In this document: positions 7,648 through 15,624 of the stretch, one piece after another
How positions within the stretch are numbered: the first letter of the stretch is position 1
How the letters are laid out: every line of letters starts with the position of its first letter
Assembly: GCA_030672555.1 (NCBI GenBank)
Contig: DAOVGD010000040.1
Location: forward strand, 1 to 29,376
Direction of reading: 5' to 3'
Length of the DNA stretch: 29,376 bases
DNA from: Desulfobacterales bacterium
Lineage (GTDB): Bacteria > Desulfobacterota > Desulfobacteria > Desulfobacterales > C00003106
Made by a program: the position numbers and the translations under genes
Notes under the pieces: generated by a model
Databases searched by the model: none
What the model saw: the letters and a program-made list of their open reading frames with translations, nothing else
What the model was told of the DNA's origin: nothing

Positions 7648-8724
7648 CTATTGTTTCGTGTTTACAAGTAAGAACAAACCAATGGTCCCGAAAAGGATAT
7701 TGGCAAACCAGGCTGCCACAACCGCTGGAACAACCCCTGAATAACCAAGCGTTCGCGCTACTACAAGGGTTACCAAATAGAGGAGCGTAATCCCAAGGCT
7801 TATTCCGATTCCTGTTGCTGTACCGACCCCTTTTTCTTTGCGGAGAGCAAGCGGAATGCCGATCAGGCTCATTATTACACATATAAATGGGAAAGATAGC
7901 TTTATATGCATATCAACCAGATACCGGCATGCGTCGTATCCTTCGTTAATAATCTTTTTCGCATATTCGCGTAACTCTGCGAACCCCATTTCATCTGAGT
8001 ATTTCACTTCCCTTTTAAAGTCGTTTGGGGTTTCGACGAGGTCGAAAATCTTCTCTTTAAAAGTGATTATTTTGTAAGAGCCGTTTTTGTCTGCCTCCTT
8101 TACAATCCCATTGTGAAAGGACCAGTGGTCTTTCTCCCAGGTTGCGCTGTGAGCCTGGATACGACGGATTAATCTGAAATTGCTGTCAAATTGATTGATG
8201 ATTACACCTTCTAAGGTTTTCGTCCTGCTGTTGAAACTTCGGATATTATAGATGGCGTTTTCCCCTTTATACCACAGTTGTTTGGATTTATAGATGAGTT
8301 CATGTGGTTTCTTTTTCACATGGCTTCTCCATATGGTATTCACCTTGCGATTGGCATAGGGAACGATAAATTCGCTGGTAATAAAGCTTATTGTTGTGAT
8401 TATAAGTGCAATAGCAATAAAAGGGGCGCCGATCCGGAAAAGACTGATCCCATTTGCCTTCATGGCAATAATTTCATGGTTCCTGGAAAATATACCCAAC
8501 GTAATAATTGTGGACATCAAGGCTGCCATGGGAGCCATTTGTACACTAACGAAAGGGACCTTATATATAAAATAGGTTAGTGCATGTTCGGTTGCCTTAG
8601 CTTCGATAAAGTCATCGATTTTTTCAAAGAAGTCGACCAGCATATATAGCATGACAAACGCCGAGAATGTGATGGCAAATAATTTAAGAAATTCTTTGCT
8701 TATATATCGCGTGATAATTGTCAT
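7648..8724 (-). CDS. lptG: LPS export ABC transporter permease LptG
   Basis: A YjgP/YjgQ-family permease of 358 residues, one of the two transmembrane subunits of the LptB2FG complex that pulls LPS out of the inner membrane towards the periplasmic bridge. Layout as read: N-terminal helices (about 12-32, 60-80, 98-120), a periplasmic beta-rich domain (about 125-270), and three C-terminal helices ending in FGTIGLFLL. The opening RYISKEFLKLFAITFSAFVMLYMLVDFFEKIDDF is LptG-like. It follows lptF, as in most genomes. The ATPase LptB and the bridge protein LptA are not in the window. Confidence 0.88.
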   Translation of the reverse strand: MTIITRYISKEFLKLFAITFSAFVMLYMLVDFFEKIDDFIEAKATEHALTYFIYKVPFVSVQMAPMAALMSTIITLGIFSRNHEIIAMKANGISLFRIGAPFIAIALIITTISFITSEFIVPYANRKVNTIWRSHVKKKPHELIYKSKQLWYKGENAIYNIRSFNSRTKTLEGVIINQFDSNFRLIRRIQAHSATWEKDHWSFHNGIVKEADKNGSYKIITFKEKIFDLVETPNDFKREVKYSDEMGFAELREYAKKIINEGYDACRYLVDMHIKLSFPFICVIMSLIGIPLALRKEKGVGTATGIGISLGITLLYLVTLVVARTLGYSGVVPAVVAAWFANILFGTIGLFLLVNTKQ

Positions 8725-8779
8725 AGTAACAGTTCAGCTATTCTCTTGAGAGGATAAACAGAAACGGCGGGATAATTTT

Positions 8780-8838
8780 TTGTCCTGTTTTTGGATTAAC
8801 TGGATTTATATCATGTCTATCCTGTTATCCTGTCAAAA
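8780..8838. repeat. ATCCTGTT-type repeats, lptF-lptG gap
   Basis: Units of ATCCTGTT/ATCCTGTC lie at about 8818-8834. Opposite-sense relatives such as GGATTAACTGGATT lie at about 8792-8807, with GTCCTGTT near 8782. It is weaker than the other arrays, but the two orientations and the gap position are the same. Confidence 0.55.
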
Positions 8839-8873
8839 TATTTTTTATCTGGTGAATTATTACTTTCATATAA

Positions 8874-10052
8874 TCAACTTTCGTCCCGTGAGCGCACAAG
8901 TTGGCGAAGGCGTTCAGACAGACGATTAAAAAGACTCAAAAGCTTTATAGGCTCTTCTCTTGATGCCTTTCGCACCATAAAGATTGTCAGCGCTCCGAGA
9001 AAGATATTTGGGAACCAAATCCCCAGCGCTGGGGGATAAATACCGGAGTCATCGAAGCTCTTCCCCGCAGCAAAAAGGATATAATAAAGGAGAAAAATTC
9101 CAAGGCCGAATGATACACCCCCGGGCGAGCCGGAGATTTTCGTCTGCATCCCCAGAGGTACGGCAATCAGGCCGAGAATAATACAGGACAGAGGAAACGC
9201 AAATTTCTTGTGAAGCTCCATTAAGTAAAGATTATATTCTATGTCCTTGCTCTTGCATGATTTGAGCTTTGCAATAAGTTCTGAGATAGACATTTCGCTC
9301 TTTCTAATCCCTCTCTCTTCCCGGGTTTTCGCCAATTGCTGCAGATCGAGGGATAATTCATACGTGCTGAACCAAATAGTATCAGAACTCGTCATGTCTT
9401 GGCTGTCGTAGTGAATATTGCCTTCGATCAGTTTAAGCGCCAATCTCTTTTGCTCGGGGTCTGACACTATAACCCCCTTTTTAGCAATGATAGTATTTGA
9501 GAGACGCGGATCTCTTTTGTCCGAAATAAAAATGTCTTGTAGAAATTTTCCTGAAACATCTACTTCATTGGCATAAAGGACTATATCTTTAAAGTCGTCA
9601 TTGAAATGGCGGGGTTTTATCCCAGCGTATGCCCTTTCACTTGCCACTGAATAAACCAGCTCATTGAAGGCTCGTTTCCCTTTTGGCATGGCATAGATAG
9701 CCATATAGCTTGCGCATAGATAAGCAAATACAGAAAGAACAAAAACCGGAGGAAGGATCTGGTAAAGGCTGATGCCGGAAGCCTTGATTGCAGTCATTTC
9801 GTTATCATGAGAAAGCCTTAAAAAAGTCAAAAGCACGGCCAATAGCGTGGAAATCGGCAATGTAAATACAAAGGAATAGGGGAGGGTATATAGAATTAAA
9901 AGACCTATTGCGGATGGTGGCACCCCTTTGTTTATTATGAGATCTGTAAAGGTAAATACCTTTGTGACGAGGAGAACGAAAGTAAAGGTGATGATGCTGA
10001 CAGTAAAAAACTGAAAAAGTTCTTTTAAAATATATCGATGAAGGATGGTCAT
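8874..10052 (-). CDS. lptF: LPS export ABC transporter permease LptF
   Basis: The second YjgP/YjgQ-family permease, 392 residues. It opens with LHRYILKELFQFFTVSIITFTFVLLVTKVFTFTDLI, then two more helices (about 45-80, 100-125), a periplasmic beta-jellyroll region (about 130-275) and three C-terminal helices. A basic cytoplasmic tail ends in RLRQLVRSRDES. With LptG it forms the transmembrane part of the LPS extractor. The F/G assignment rests on gene order and N-terminal wording. Its ATG start (10050-10052) lies inside the first TCATTTG heptad of the upstream repeat. Confidence 0.88.
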   Translation of the reverse strand: MTILHRYILKELFQFFTVSIITFTFVLLVTKVFTFTDLIINKGVPPSAIGLLILYTLPYSFVFTLPISTLLAVLLTFLRLSHDNEMTAIKASGISLYQILPPVFVLSVFAYLCASYMAIYAMPKGKRAFNELVYSVASERAYAGIKPRHFNDDFKDIVLYANEVDVSGKFLQDIFISDKRDPRLSNTIIAKKGVIVSDPEQKRLALKLIEGNIHYDSQDMTSSDTIWFSTYELSLDLQQLAKTREERGIRKSEMSISELIAKLKSCKSKDIEYNLYLMELHKKFAFPLSCIILGLIAVPLGMQTKISGSPGGVSFGLGIFLLYYILFAAGKSFDDSGIYPPALGIWFPNIFLGALTIFMVRKASREEPIKLLSLFNRLSERLRQLVRSRDES

Positions 10053-10184
10053 TTGTCATTTATCATTAGTCATTTGACATCTGTCATTTATCATTTAAGA
10101 ATCCCGGTTTGGAGGGCTTATATTCCAAGCGAGAATCAATGCGATTTTCAATGATAAATGATAAATGAGAGATGATCAATGATC
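10049..10184. repeat. Palindromic TCATTTA heptad arrays, msbA-lptF gap
   Basis: Seven heptads of TCATTTA/TCATTTG type run from 10049 to 10097. Five heptads of opposite sense (AATGATA/AATGAGA/AATGATC) run from 10150 to 10184, with about 52 bases between. The left array holds the start codon of lptF and the right array holds the TGA stop of msbA (10176-10178), so the arrays overlap both flanking genes. Confidence 0.85.
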
Positions 10185-11927
10185 ATTTTTAAACTGCAAT
10201 TCGTGCAGCTTGAAATATTCGCCTTTTGCGGCAATCAGTTCTTCGTGTTTTCCTTCCTCTACAATCTTTCCGGCTACGATGACAATGATCCTGTCTGCGT
10301 TGCGGATGGTAGAAAGGCGATGCGCAATTACGAAAGTGCTGCGTCCTTTCATTAGATTTTCAAGGGCCTTTTGCACAGCAAGCTCTGACTCTGTATCGAG
10401 TGCAGACGTCGCCTCATCTAAAATTAGAATAGGGGAATTCTTTAAGAGAGCGCGGGCGATGCAGGTTCGCTGTTTTTCGCCGCCGGAAAGACGGGCTCCC
10501 ATTTCTCCAACTATTGTGTCGAAACCATTAGGAAGGGTTTTAATGAAATCATACGCATAAGCAGCCTTGGCAACCTGGATGATATCTTCCTCTGAAGCGT
10601 TCAAGTTCCCGTAGGCAATATTGTTTCGAATGGTATCGTTAAACAGAACGGTGTCTTGTGTAACCATAGCAATCTGCTTGCGCAATGAGGCGAGAGTGAT
10701 ATCCTTGATGTCCGTGCCGTCGATCATGATCGAGCCTTCGAATACATCGTAGAAGCGCGGGATCAGATTGACAAGAGATGTTTTTCCCCCGCCGCTCATT
10801 CCTACAAGAGCCAGCACCTCGCCGGCAGACACATGGAGATTGATATTTTTCAACACGAGATCGTTCTCATATTTAAACGATACATTACGAAAAGTTACAG
10901 AATGTCTTCCGAGCGGGATATCTTTGGCGTTCTCCTTTTCCCGGACTTCCGGTTTTGTGTCCATGATATCATAAATCCGTACTGCAGCAGACAGTCCCTC
11001 CTGCAGCGTATTGTTTAGTTTGCTCATCCTTTTTACCGGTTCATAGAGCATCAATACCGCAGCCATAAAGGAAAAAAAGGTTCCGGGGGTTGCATTTCCT
11101 TTGATGACATTGTATCCGCCATAAAAAACGACAAGGGCTATGCCCCCTGCCCCCAGTAGGTCCATGACGGACGGGGACAGAGCACGTATTGTAACGGCCT
11201 TTATTTCGTTACGAAACAGACGGCATGTCTTCTGAAAAAACCGCTTATTTTCATAATCTTCCCTCCCGAACACCTTTACGATTCTTGTCCCTGTGAAGGT
11301 TTCGTGCAGGAGGACGTTCATGTCGCCGATTGCTTCCTGGCACCTTGTTCTGGCACGGCGCATCCTGCGGCCGAATTTTACAATGGGGATGACTGCTATC
11401 GGAAAGATGATAATTGCCAAAAATGCAAGCTTCCAGTCACGATAGAATACCACGAAGAGGAGACATATGATGGTAAAAAAGTCTTTAAGAACACCGGTGA
11501 TGGCATCGGAAACCATCATCTTAACGAGACCGACGTCATTGGTTATCCTGGACATTAGAATGCCTGTTCTGTTCCTGGCAAAGAATGATAACGAGAGAAC
11601 CTGTATATGAGAATAAAGATCGTCTCGTATTCGTTTGATAATCTTTTGTCCCACATAATTCATCAGGTAAGCCTGACCAAAGTGGCAAGTCCCCTTAATG
11701 ATATAGATGCCAATAACAGCAAGTGGGAGCAATTTGAGCATATAGGCATCTTTGCTGATAAAGATGTCGTCTATTACGGGCTTGAATAAAAATGCAATTG
11801 CCGATGTTGTGCCTGCGACCCCAATCATACATATCATCGCAAATGCCAGACGCATCCAGTGGCCCTTTACCATGGGTAGGAGTCGTTTTAAGAGATCTAT
11901 ATCGGAAGATTTAACTTTTTTGTCCAT
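10176..11927 (-). CDS. msbA: Lipid A flippase MsbA (ABC transporter, fused permease and ATPase)
   Basis: Flips lipid A-core from the inner to the outer leaflet of the inner membrane using ATP. The 583-residue half-transporter works as a homodimer. Six transmembrane helices occupy about residues 25-310. The nucleotide-binding domain carries Walker A GMSGGGKT (376-383), signature LSGGEKQR (480-487), Walker B LILDEA (501-506) and the H-loop histidine 536 in AHRLST. It lies between the DUF374 acyltransferase and lptF. No Shine-Dalgarno is visible: a 27-unit heptad array ends four bases before the ATG. The last codons (NDH and stop) lie in another heptad repeat. Confidence 0.92.
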   Translation of the reverse strand: MDKKVKSSDIDLLKRLLPMVKGHWMRLAFAMICMIGVAGTTSAIAFLFKPVIDDIFISKDAYMLKLLPLAVIGIYIIKGTCHFGQAYLMNYVGQKIIKRIRDDLYSHIQVLSLSFFARNRTGILMSRITNDVGLVKMMVSDAITGVLKDFFTIICLLFVVFYRDWKLAFLAIIIFPIAVIPIVKFGRRMRRARTRCQEAIGDMNVLLHETFTGTRIVKVFGREDYENKRFFQKTCRLFRNEIKAVTIRALSPSVMDLLGAGGIALVVFYGGYNVIKGNATPGTFFSFMAAVLMLYEPVKRMSKLNNTLQEGLSAAVRIYDIMDTKPEVREKENAKDIPLGRHSVTFRNVSFKYENDLVLKNINLHVSAGEVLALVGMSGGGKTSLVNLIPRFYDVFEGSIMIDGTDIKDITLASLRKQIAMVTQDTVLFNDTIRNNIAYGNLNASEEDIIQVAKAAYAYDFIKTLPNGFDTIVGEMGARLSGGEKQRTCIARALLKNSPILILDEATSALDTESELAVQKALENLMKGRSTFVIAHRLSTIRNADRIIVIVAGKIVEEGKHEELIAAKGEYFKLHELQFKNDH

Positions 11928-11931
11928 CTGT

Positions 11932-12120
11932 TACTGGTTACTGGTTTCTGGTTTCTGGTTGCTGGTTTCTGACCTCTGACTTCTGACTTCTGACCTCTGA
12001 TTTCTGACTTCTGACTTCTGACCCCTGACTTCTGACCTCTGACCTCTGACCTCTGACCTCTGATTTCTGACCTCTGACTTCTGACCTCTGACTTCTGACC
12101 TCTGACCTCTGACTTCTGGT
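11932..12120. repeat. 27-unit heptad array (YTCTGAC) between DUF374 gene and msbA
   Basis: Exactly 27 in-phase heptads fill 189 bases. The core consensus is TTCTGAC or CTCTGAC on the plus strand (GTCAGAG/GTCAGAA in the direction of transcription). The five units nearest msbA are TACTGGT/TTCTGGT/TGCTGGT variants, and the last unit at the other end is TTCTGGT. The array begins in the first base of the DUF374 stop codon and ends four bases before the msbA start. All units are in one orientation, unlike most other arrays here. Confidence 0.95.
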
Positions 12121-12785
12121 TACAAGATCTCATGTCCATAGTAACCGTCTACATGTTTTGTGATACGATTCAATTCTTTTTCCAGCCGGACACAAAGTTC
12201 TTTTTCCTCTTTGGGCGTATTATCTTTTGGAACAAAAATCGGGTCCCCGTAGATAAACATTCCTTTTGTAAACGGATAGGGGATTACGAACCGGTCCCAA
12301 CTGTTGAATGCCTTGATCTTTCGGGCGCTATAGCTTATTGGGATAATCGGATAACCGGTCTTCTTTCCCAGGGCAATGACACCAGGTTGTACCTTATTGC
12401 GGGGCCCCCGAGGGCCGTCTGGTATTATGCCGCCGGTACAGCCCTCCTTTTTAAGAATTCGGATCATATTTACCATGGCGCGCGCCCCCCCTCGTGAAGT
12501 GGACCCGCGCACAATACGATGTCCCTGTCGGATTAAAATTCGGGCAATGAGCTCCCCGTCTTTTGATTGGCTCGCCATAATGACCGCTCCCCACCCTTGA
12601 TAGAGATAATTGATCATAAGCATTCTAGAATGCCAGAATGCAAAAATGATCTTCTTGGATTCAACCAGTTTCTGAACCGCTTCAAATCCAATGACCTGAA
12701 TCTTTATGGTTCCAAATAGTAGTTTAATAAGGCTATTGCCTGTGAGACCTATAAGATTGTATTTTAGTTTCTCCAATTGTTCCAT
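12120..12785 (-). CDS. DUF374 lysophospholipid acyltransferase-family protein
   Basis: A 221-residue DUF374 protein (LPLAT superfamily). Signatures are FAFWHSRMLM, a family form of the acyltransferase histidine block, then SQSKDGELIARI, RGSTSRGGARA and IIPDGPRGPRNKVQPGVIALGKKTG. Members are widespread in LPS gene clusters of proteobacteria and are thought to acylate lipid A precursors; the exact substrate is not established from sequence. The ATG at 12785 overlaps the lpxB stop by one base (TGATG), and a GTG one codon earlier would overlap by four. Either way it is translationally coupled to lpxB, the only pair in this LPS cluster with no repeat between them. Confidence 0.85.
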   Translation of the reverse strand: MEQLEKLKYNLIGLTGNSLIKLLFGTIKIQVIGFEAVQKLVESKKIIFAFWHSRMLMINYLYQGWGAVIMASQSKDGELIARILIRQGHRIVRGSTSRGGARAMVNMIRILKKEGCTGGIIPDGPRGPRNKVQPGVIALGKKTGYPIIPISYSARKIKAFNSWDRFVIPYPFTKGMFIYGDPIFVPKDNTPKEEKELCVRLEKELNRITKHVDGYYGHEIL

Positions 12786-13909
12786 CACGAAAGCATCCTC
12801 AGCGCCACTTTGGCAGCCATATCTGATGCGCCGGGGGAGCCCAGCTCTTTTCTGATAGCATTAAGTTGCTGTTGCATTTCAGCACGAGCTTTTTTATCTC
12901 TAAGAAGCCTTAAAGCATGGTCAGCAATATTTTCAGGAGATGCCTTTTCCTGAATCAGTTCCGGAACGATCTCTTTGCCGGCTATGAGGTTGGCCAGCCC
13001 GGCATACTTTACCCGTATCAGTTTTGTTCCCAGCCAGTAACTGAACGGAGATACTTTATATACAATGATCATCGGCGTACCAAATATAGCTCCCTCCAGA
13101 GTGGCCGTTCCGGATGCCGAGATTACAAGCGCGGCCGACTTAAGTACTTCATAAACATTACCCTGTACAATCGATAGGTCGACCCTTCTTCCCTCTACCA
13201 TTTGTTCCACATTGTACTTGGTGAGGGATGGGGCTACAGGGATGATGAATTTAACTTCTCGGACCTCTTCTGAGATTATTTCGGCTGCCTCTATCATCAC
13301 AGGGAGGAGACGTGCAACCTCCTCGTTGCGACTCCCCGGAAGAAGGCCTATGATCGGTAGCCCCTCTTTGTTTAGAGTATTGTTAGAATTATCCGGTGAT
13401 ATATTGTCTAACAGGGGATGACCTACAAAGGTTACAGATATATCATGTTCTTTATAAAAATCAGCCTCAAAAGGGAGAATGACCACCATCTCATTAACCA
13501 GCCTGCGGATTTTTTTAACGCGGCCTGTTCTCCACGCCCATACCTGCGGGCTGATATAATACATGACCGGGATGTTCAATTTTTTTGCCGCCGCAGCCAG
13601 CTTGAGATTGAAGTCGGGAAAATCGATCAGTATGAGGAGATCAGGGCGTAGCATCTTTAGATCTTTTTTCAAAAGAGAGAGCGCCTTAAGAATTTTCCCG
13701 ATTTTTGAAAAGACTTCGGAAAGACCTACTACTGAAAGCTCTTCAGAATTGACCCGGATAGTGACCCCGGCCCCTTTAAGAGCAGTGCCCCCTACCCCAA
13801 AAAAGGAGATAGCAGAATCATGTGCCTGTATTGCCTTGACCAGATTAGCTCCATGCAGGTCGCCGGAGGCCTCCCCAGCGATGATCATTATTCTTTTGCC
13901 TTTATTCAT
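12785..13909 (-). CDS. lpxB: Lipid A disaccharide synthase
   Basis: Condenses UDP-2,3-diacylglucosamine with lipid X to give the tetraacyl disaccharide 1-phosphate, a GT19 reaction at the cytoplasmic membrane face. The 374-residue protein has the LpxB N terminus IMIIAGEASGDLHGANLVKAI, IDFPDFNLKLA, ISPQVWAWRTGRVKKI, LLPGSRNEEVARLLP and the C-terminal ASGTATLEGAIFGTPMIIVYK. Length and motifs are normal. No ribosome-binding site is seen: the edge of an inverted octamer repeat directly abuts the ATG. It is coupled downstream to the DUF374 gene and lies downstream of the Gfo/Idh/MocA gene. Confidence 0.95.
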   Translation of the reverse strand: MNKGKRIMIIAGEASGDLHGANLVKAIQAHDSAISFFGVGGTALKGAGVTIRVNSEELSVVGLSEVFSKIGKILKALSLLKKDLKMLRPDLLILIDFPDFNLKLAAAAKKLNIPVMYYISPQVWAWRTGRVKKIRRLVNEMVVILPFEADFYKEHDISVTFVGHPLLDNISPDNSNNTLNKEGLPIIGLLPGSRNEEVARLLPVMIEAAEIISEEVREVKFIIPVAPSLTKYNVEQMVEGRRVDLSIVQGNVYEVLKSAALVISASGTATLEGAIFGTPMIIVYKVSPFSYWLGTKLIRVKYAGLANLIAGKEIVPELIQEKASPENIADHALRLLRDKKARAEMQQQLNAIRKELGSPGASDMAAKVALRMLS

Positions 13910-13913
13910 CTAA

Positions 13914-14018
13914 GCTTCGCTTTGCTTCGCAATTGGTCGAGTTGTTAAATCGTCGAGTGGTCGAGTCGGATATTGGTTGCCCACTCAACAACTCGACAAC
14001 TATACCACTCGACTAAAC
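13914..14018. repeat. GTCGAGTG octamer array, inverted, gfo-lpxB gap
   Basis: About four octamers GTCGAGTT/GTTAAATC/GTCGAGTG/GTCGAGTC (about 13936-13967) face opposite-sense units ACTCAACA/ACTCGACA/ACTCGACT (about 13983-14014). The lpxB-side edge, read towards lpxB, is AATTGCGAAGCAAAGCGAAG and resembles the edge of the copies at 16788 and 23042. The TAG stop of the oxidoreductase gene (14013-14015) lies in the array. Confidence 0.85.
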
Positions 14019-14960
14019 CCACTTTGCTTTCTTTATTTGATCTATAACGCTCAGGGCCACTTTAAGGGCGTTTCTCCCGTCACGGCCTGAGACTGCAGGC
14101 ACTTCTCGGTTTGATACACAACGTATGAACGATCGTAATTCCGCGTCTAAGGGGTCTGCCTGTGTGAAATTCATCCGCTTTATATCCATTCCGGGGATAA
14201 GACCAGACGAATTGTTATTATACCGTTTTACCACGGTGATATCATGATTTGCATAATCCACAGATACATATGCGTCATTTTGAAAAATGCGGATCTTACG
14301 CATCGTTTTCATGGAGATACGGCTTGCTGTTATATTGGCGACGCAGTTGTTTGCAAATGTCAGTCTGGCGTTTGCTATATCTATGTTGGGAGACACCACC
14401 GATACCCCGACCGCATCGATGTCTTTGATTTCTGATTTAACAAAATTTAATATGATATCAATATCATGAATCATTAAATCGAGAACTACGTCGACATCGG
14501 TGCCCCTTTCCTGATAGGCGCTCAAGCGATGAGATTCAATGAACATCGGTTGGTTGATAACACCTTCAAGCGCTATGACCGCAGGATTAAACCGTTCTAA
14601 GTGGCCGACCTGAATAATCGGTCCCCGTGCATCAGCGATGTCGACCAAGGTGTTGGCCTCTTCCAGGGTTGTCGTTATGGGCTTTTCTATCAATACATCA
14701 ACATCATTTTCCAAAAAGTCTTTACTGATATCGAAATGATACGGTGTTTGAGTTACAACACTCACGGCATCTACCTTGCCAATAAGGTTCTTATAGTTCG
14801 TAAACGCCGCGGTATTGAATTTATGGGCAACTGACTGAGTCTTGCCTGGGTCTCTATCTACAACCCCGACCAACTCTACGTCGTCCATGCGAGCATACTT
14901 TTCAGCATGAAACTTACCAAGATATCCAACACCTACTACGCCAACCTTTATTTTTTCCAT
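14013..14960 (-). CDS. Gfo/Idh/MocA-family NAD(P)-dependent sugar oxidoreductase
   Basis: The 315-residue protein has an N-terminal Rossmann fold with VGVVGVGYLGKFHAEKYARM (dinucleotide-binding glycines near residues 9-14), the family motif EKPITTTLEEA (about 91-101), and a C-terminal alpha/beta domain carrying DLMIHDIDIILNF with the catalytic-type histidine. In Acidithiobacillus and Leptospira a protein of this family, GnnA, oxidises UDP-GlcNAc at C3 so that GnnB can aminate it for amide-linked lipid A. The position next to lpxB makes a GnnA-like job possible, but no GnnB-type aminotransferase is in the window, so the substrate is open. It is the first gene of the minus-strand cluster. An AGGAG lies about 12 bases before the ATG. 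Confidence 0.82.
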   Translation of the reverse strand: MEKIKVGVVGVGYLGKFHAEKYARMDDVELVGVVDRDPGKTQSVAHKFNTAAFTNYKNLIGKVDAVSVVTQTPYHFDISKDFLENDVDVLIEKPITTTLEEANTLVDIADARGPIIQVGHLERFNPAVIALEGVINQPMFIESHRLSAYQERGTDVDVVLDLMIHDIDIILNFVKSEIKDIDAVGVSVVSPNIDIANARLTFANNCVANITASRISMKTMRKIRIFQNDAYVSVDYANHDITVVKRYNNNSSGLIPGMDIKRMNFTQADPLDAELRSFIRCVSNREVPAVSGRDGRNALKVALSVIDQIKKAKWV

Positions 14961-15570
14961 TTTTGCAATTTGCTCCTGTCTATAGATTTTAAGATAAAGT
15001 TTTTGGGGTTCATAATCATTCTATTATCACGGATAATTTAGGGATTTCGAATTAGAGGAATTCTATATCTTACGTTTCGATAGTTTTTATTGTATTCTTC
15101 GAATTAAATACACACTATATCTTGTGTCTGGCTCGAAATACGCGCGATAGGTAATGTGTCTCTCGTTGGATTCTTGGGTTATTACTCGCGAAACCCGGCT
15201 GTTAAGCCGTTGAGTTGCTGATCTACGATACGTTGCCGTTGGTCCATAAACTCAGCCACTTAACGGTGGGCAATGCCCACCCTACAGTATTGCAAATAAC
15301 ACTCTGAAATGGCTAATCTTTCGTAGGGTGGGCATTGCCCACCATTTTCGGCTATTAAATTAGATTTGACCATTTAAAACTAGCGAAACGTATGCTATAT
15401 GGTTCTAATTCCTAAATTCCTGAATCCCTCAATTCCTTTTAGTACAAAACGGTACTATTATCAGAATTACAACAAAATGAAAACAGCTATCACTGAAATC
15501 TGTGAATTGACGGGGCTAAGTTCCCTTTTTCAAGGAAAAATGTTATCTCTCTTTTAAGAAAAAAGTGTTA
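14961..15570. other. Divergent gap holding a nested palindromic element
   Basis: No gene is seen between the oxidoreductase and tgt. The gap contains AATTTAGG-type octamers (about 15037-15062) and inverted CAATTCCT-type units (about 15404-15440) on either side of the palindromic element at 15071-15392. Promoters for both divergent genes must lie here, but none could be assigned with confidence. Confidence 0.6.
15071..15392. repeat. MITE-like nested inverted-repeat element
   Basis: The outer arms are TACGTTTCGATAGTTTT (15071-15087) and its inverted copy at 15376-15392, with one mismatch in 17. Inside, 15265-15285 and 15323-15343 form a perfect 21-bp inverted pair. Each inner arm is itself nearly palindromic, with the core GGTGGGCAATGCCCACC. 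No coding sequence is present. It may be a non-autonomous element or a nest of insertions. Confidence 0.65.
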
Positions 15571-15624
15571 GTATGTCAATATGAGCATAGAGCATAGAGC
15601 TGAGAGCGTAGGGTATGTCAATAT
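15571..15624. repeat. Four GAGCATA heptads flanked by a 12-bp direct duplication at the tgt start
   Basis: GTATGTCAATAT occurs at 15571-15582 and again at 15613-15624, where it contains the tgt start codon. Between the copies lie four heptads GAGCATA, GAGCATA, GAGCTGA, GAGCGTA (15583-15610). The upstream copy reads ATG TCA ATA TGA, a three-codon dead end. The arrangement looks like an insertion with target duplication. Confidence 0.9.

Noticed and set aside
11897..12139. Open frame on the minus strand, rich in Gln, Lys, Ser, Glu, Val, Arg and Gly
   Set aside because: It is the translation of the heptad array plus a few codons of each flanking gene. It overlaps DUF374 and msbA in the wrong frame.
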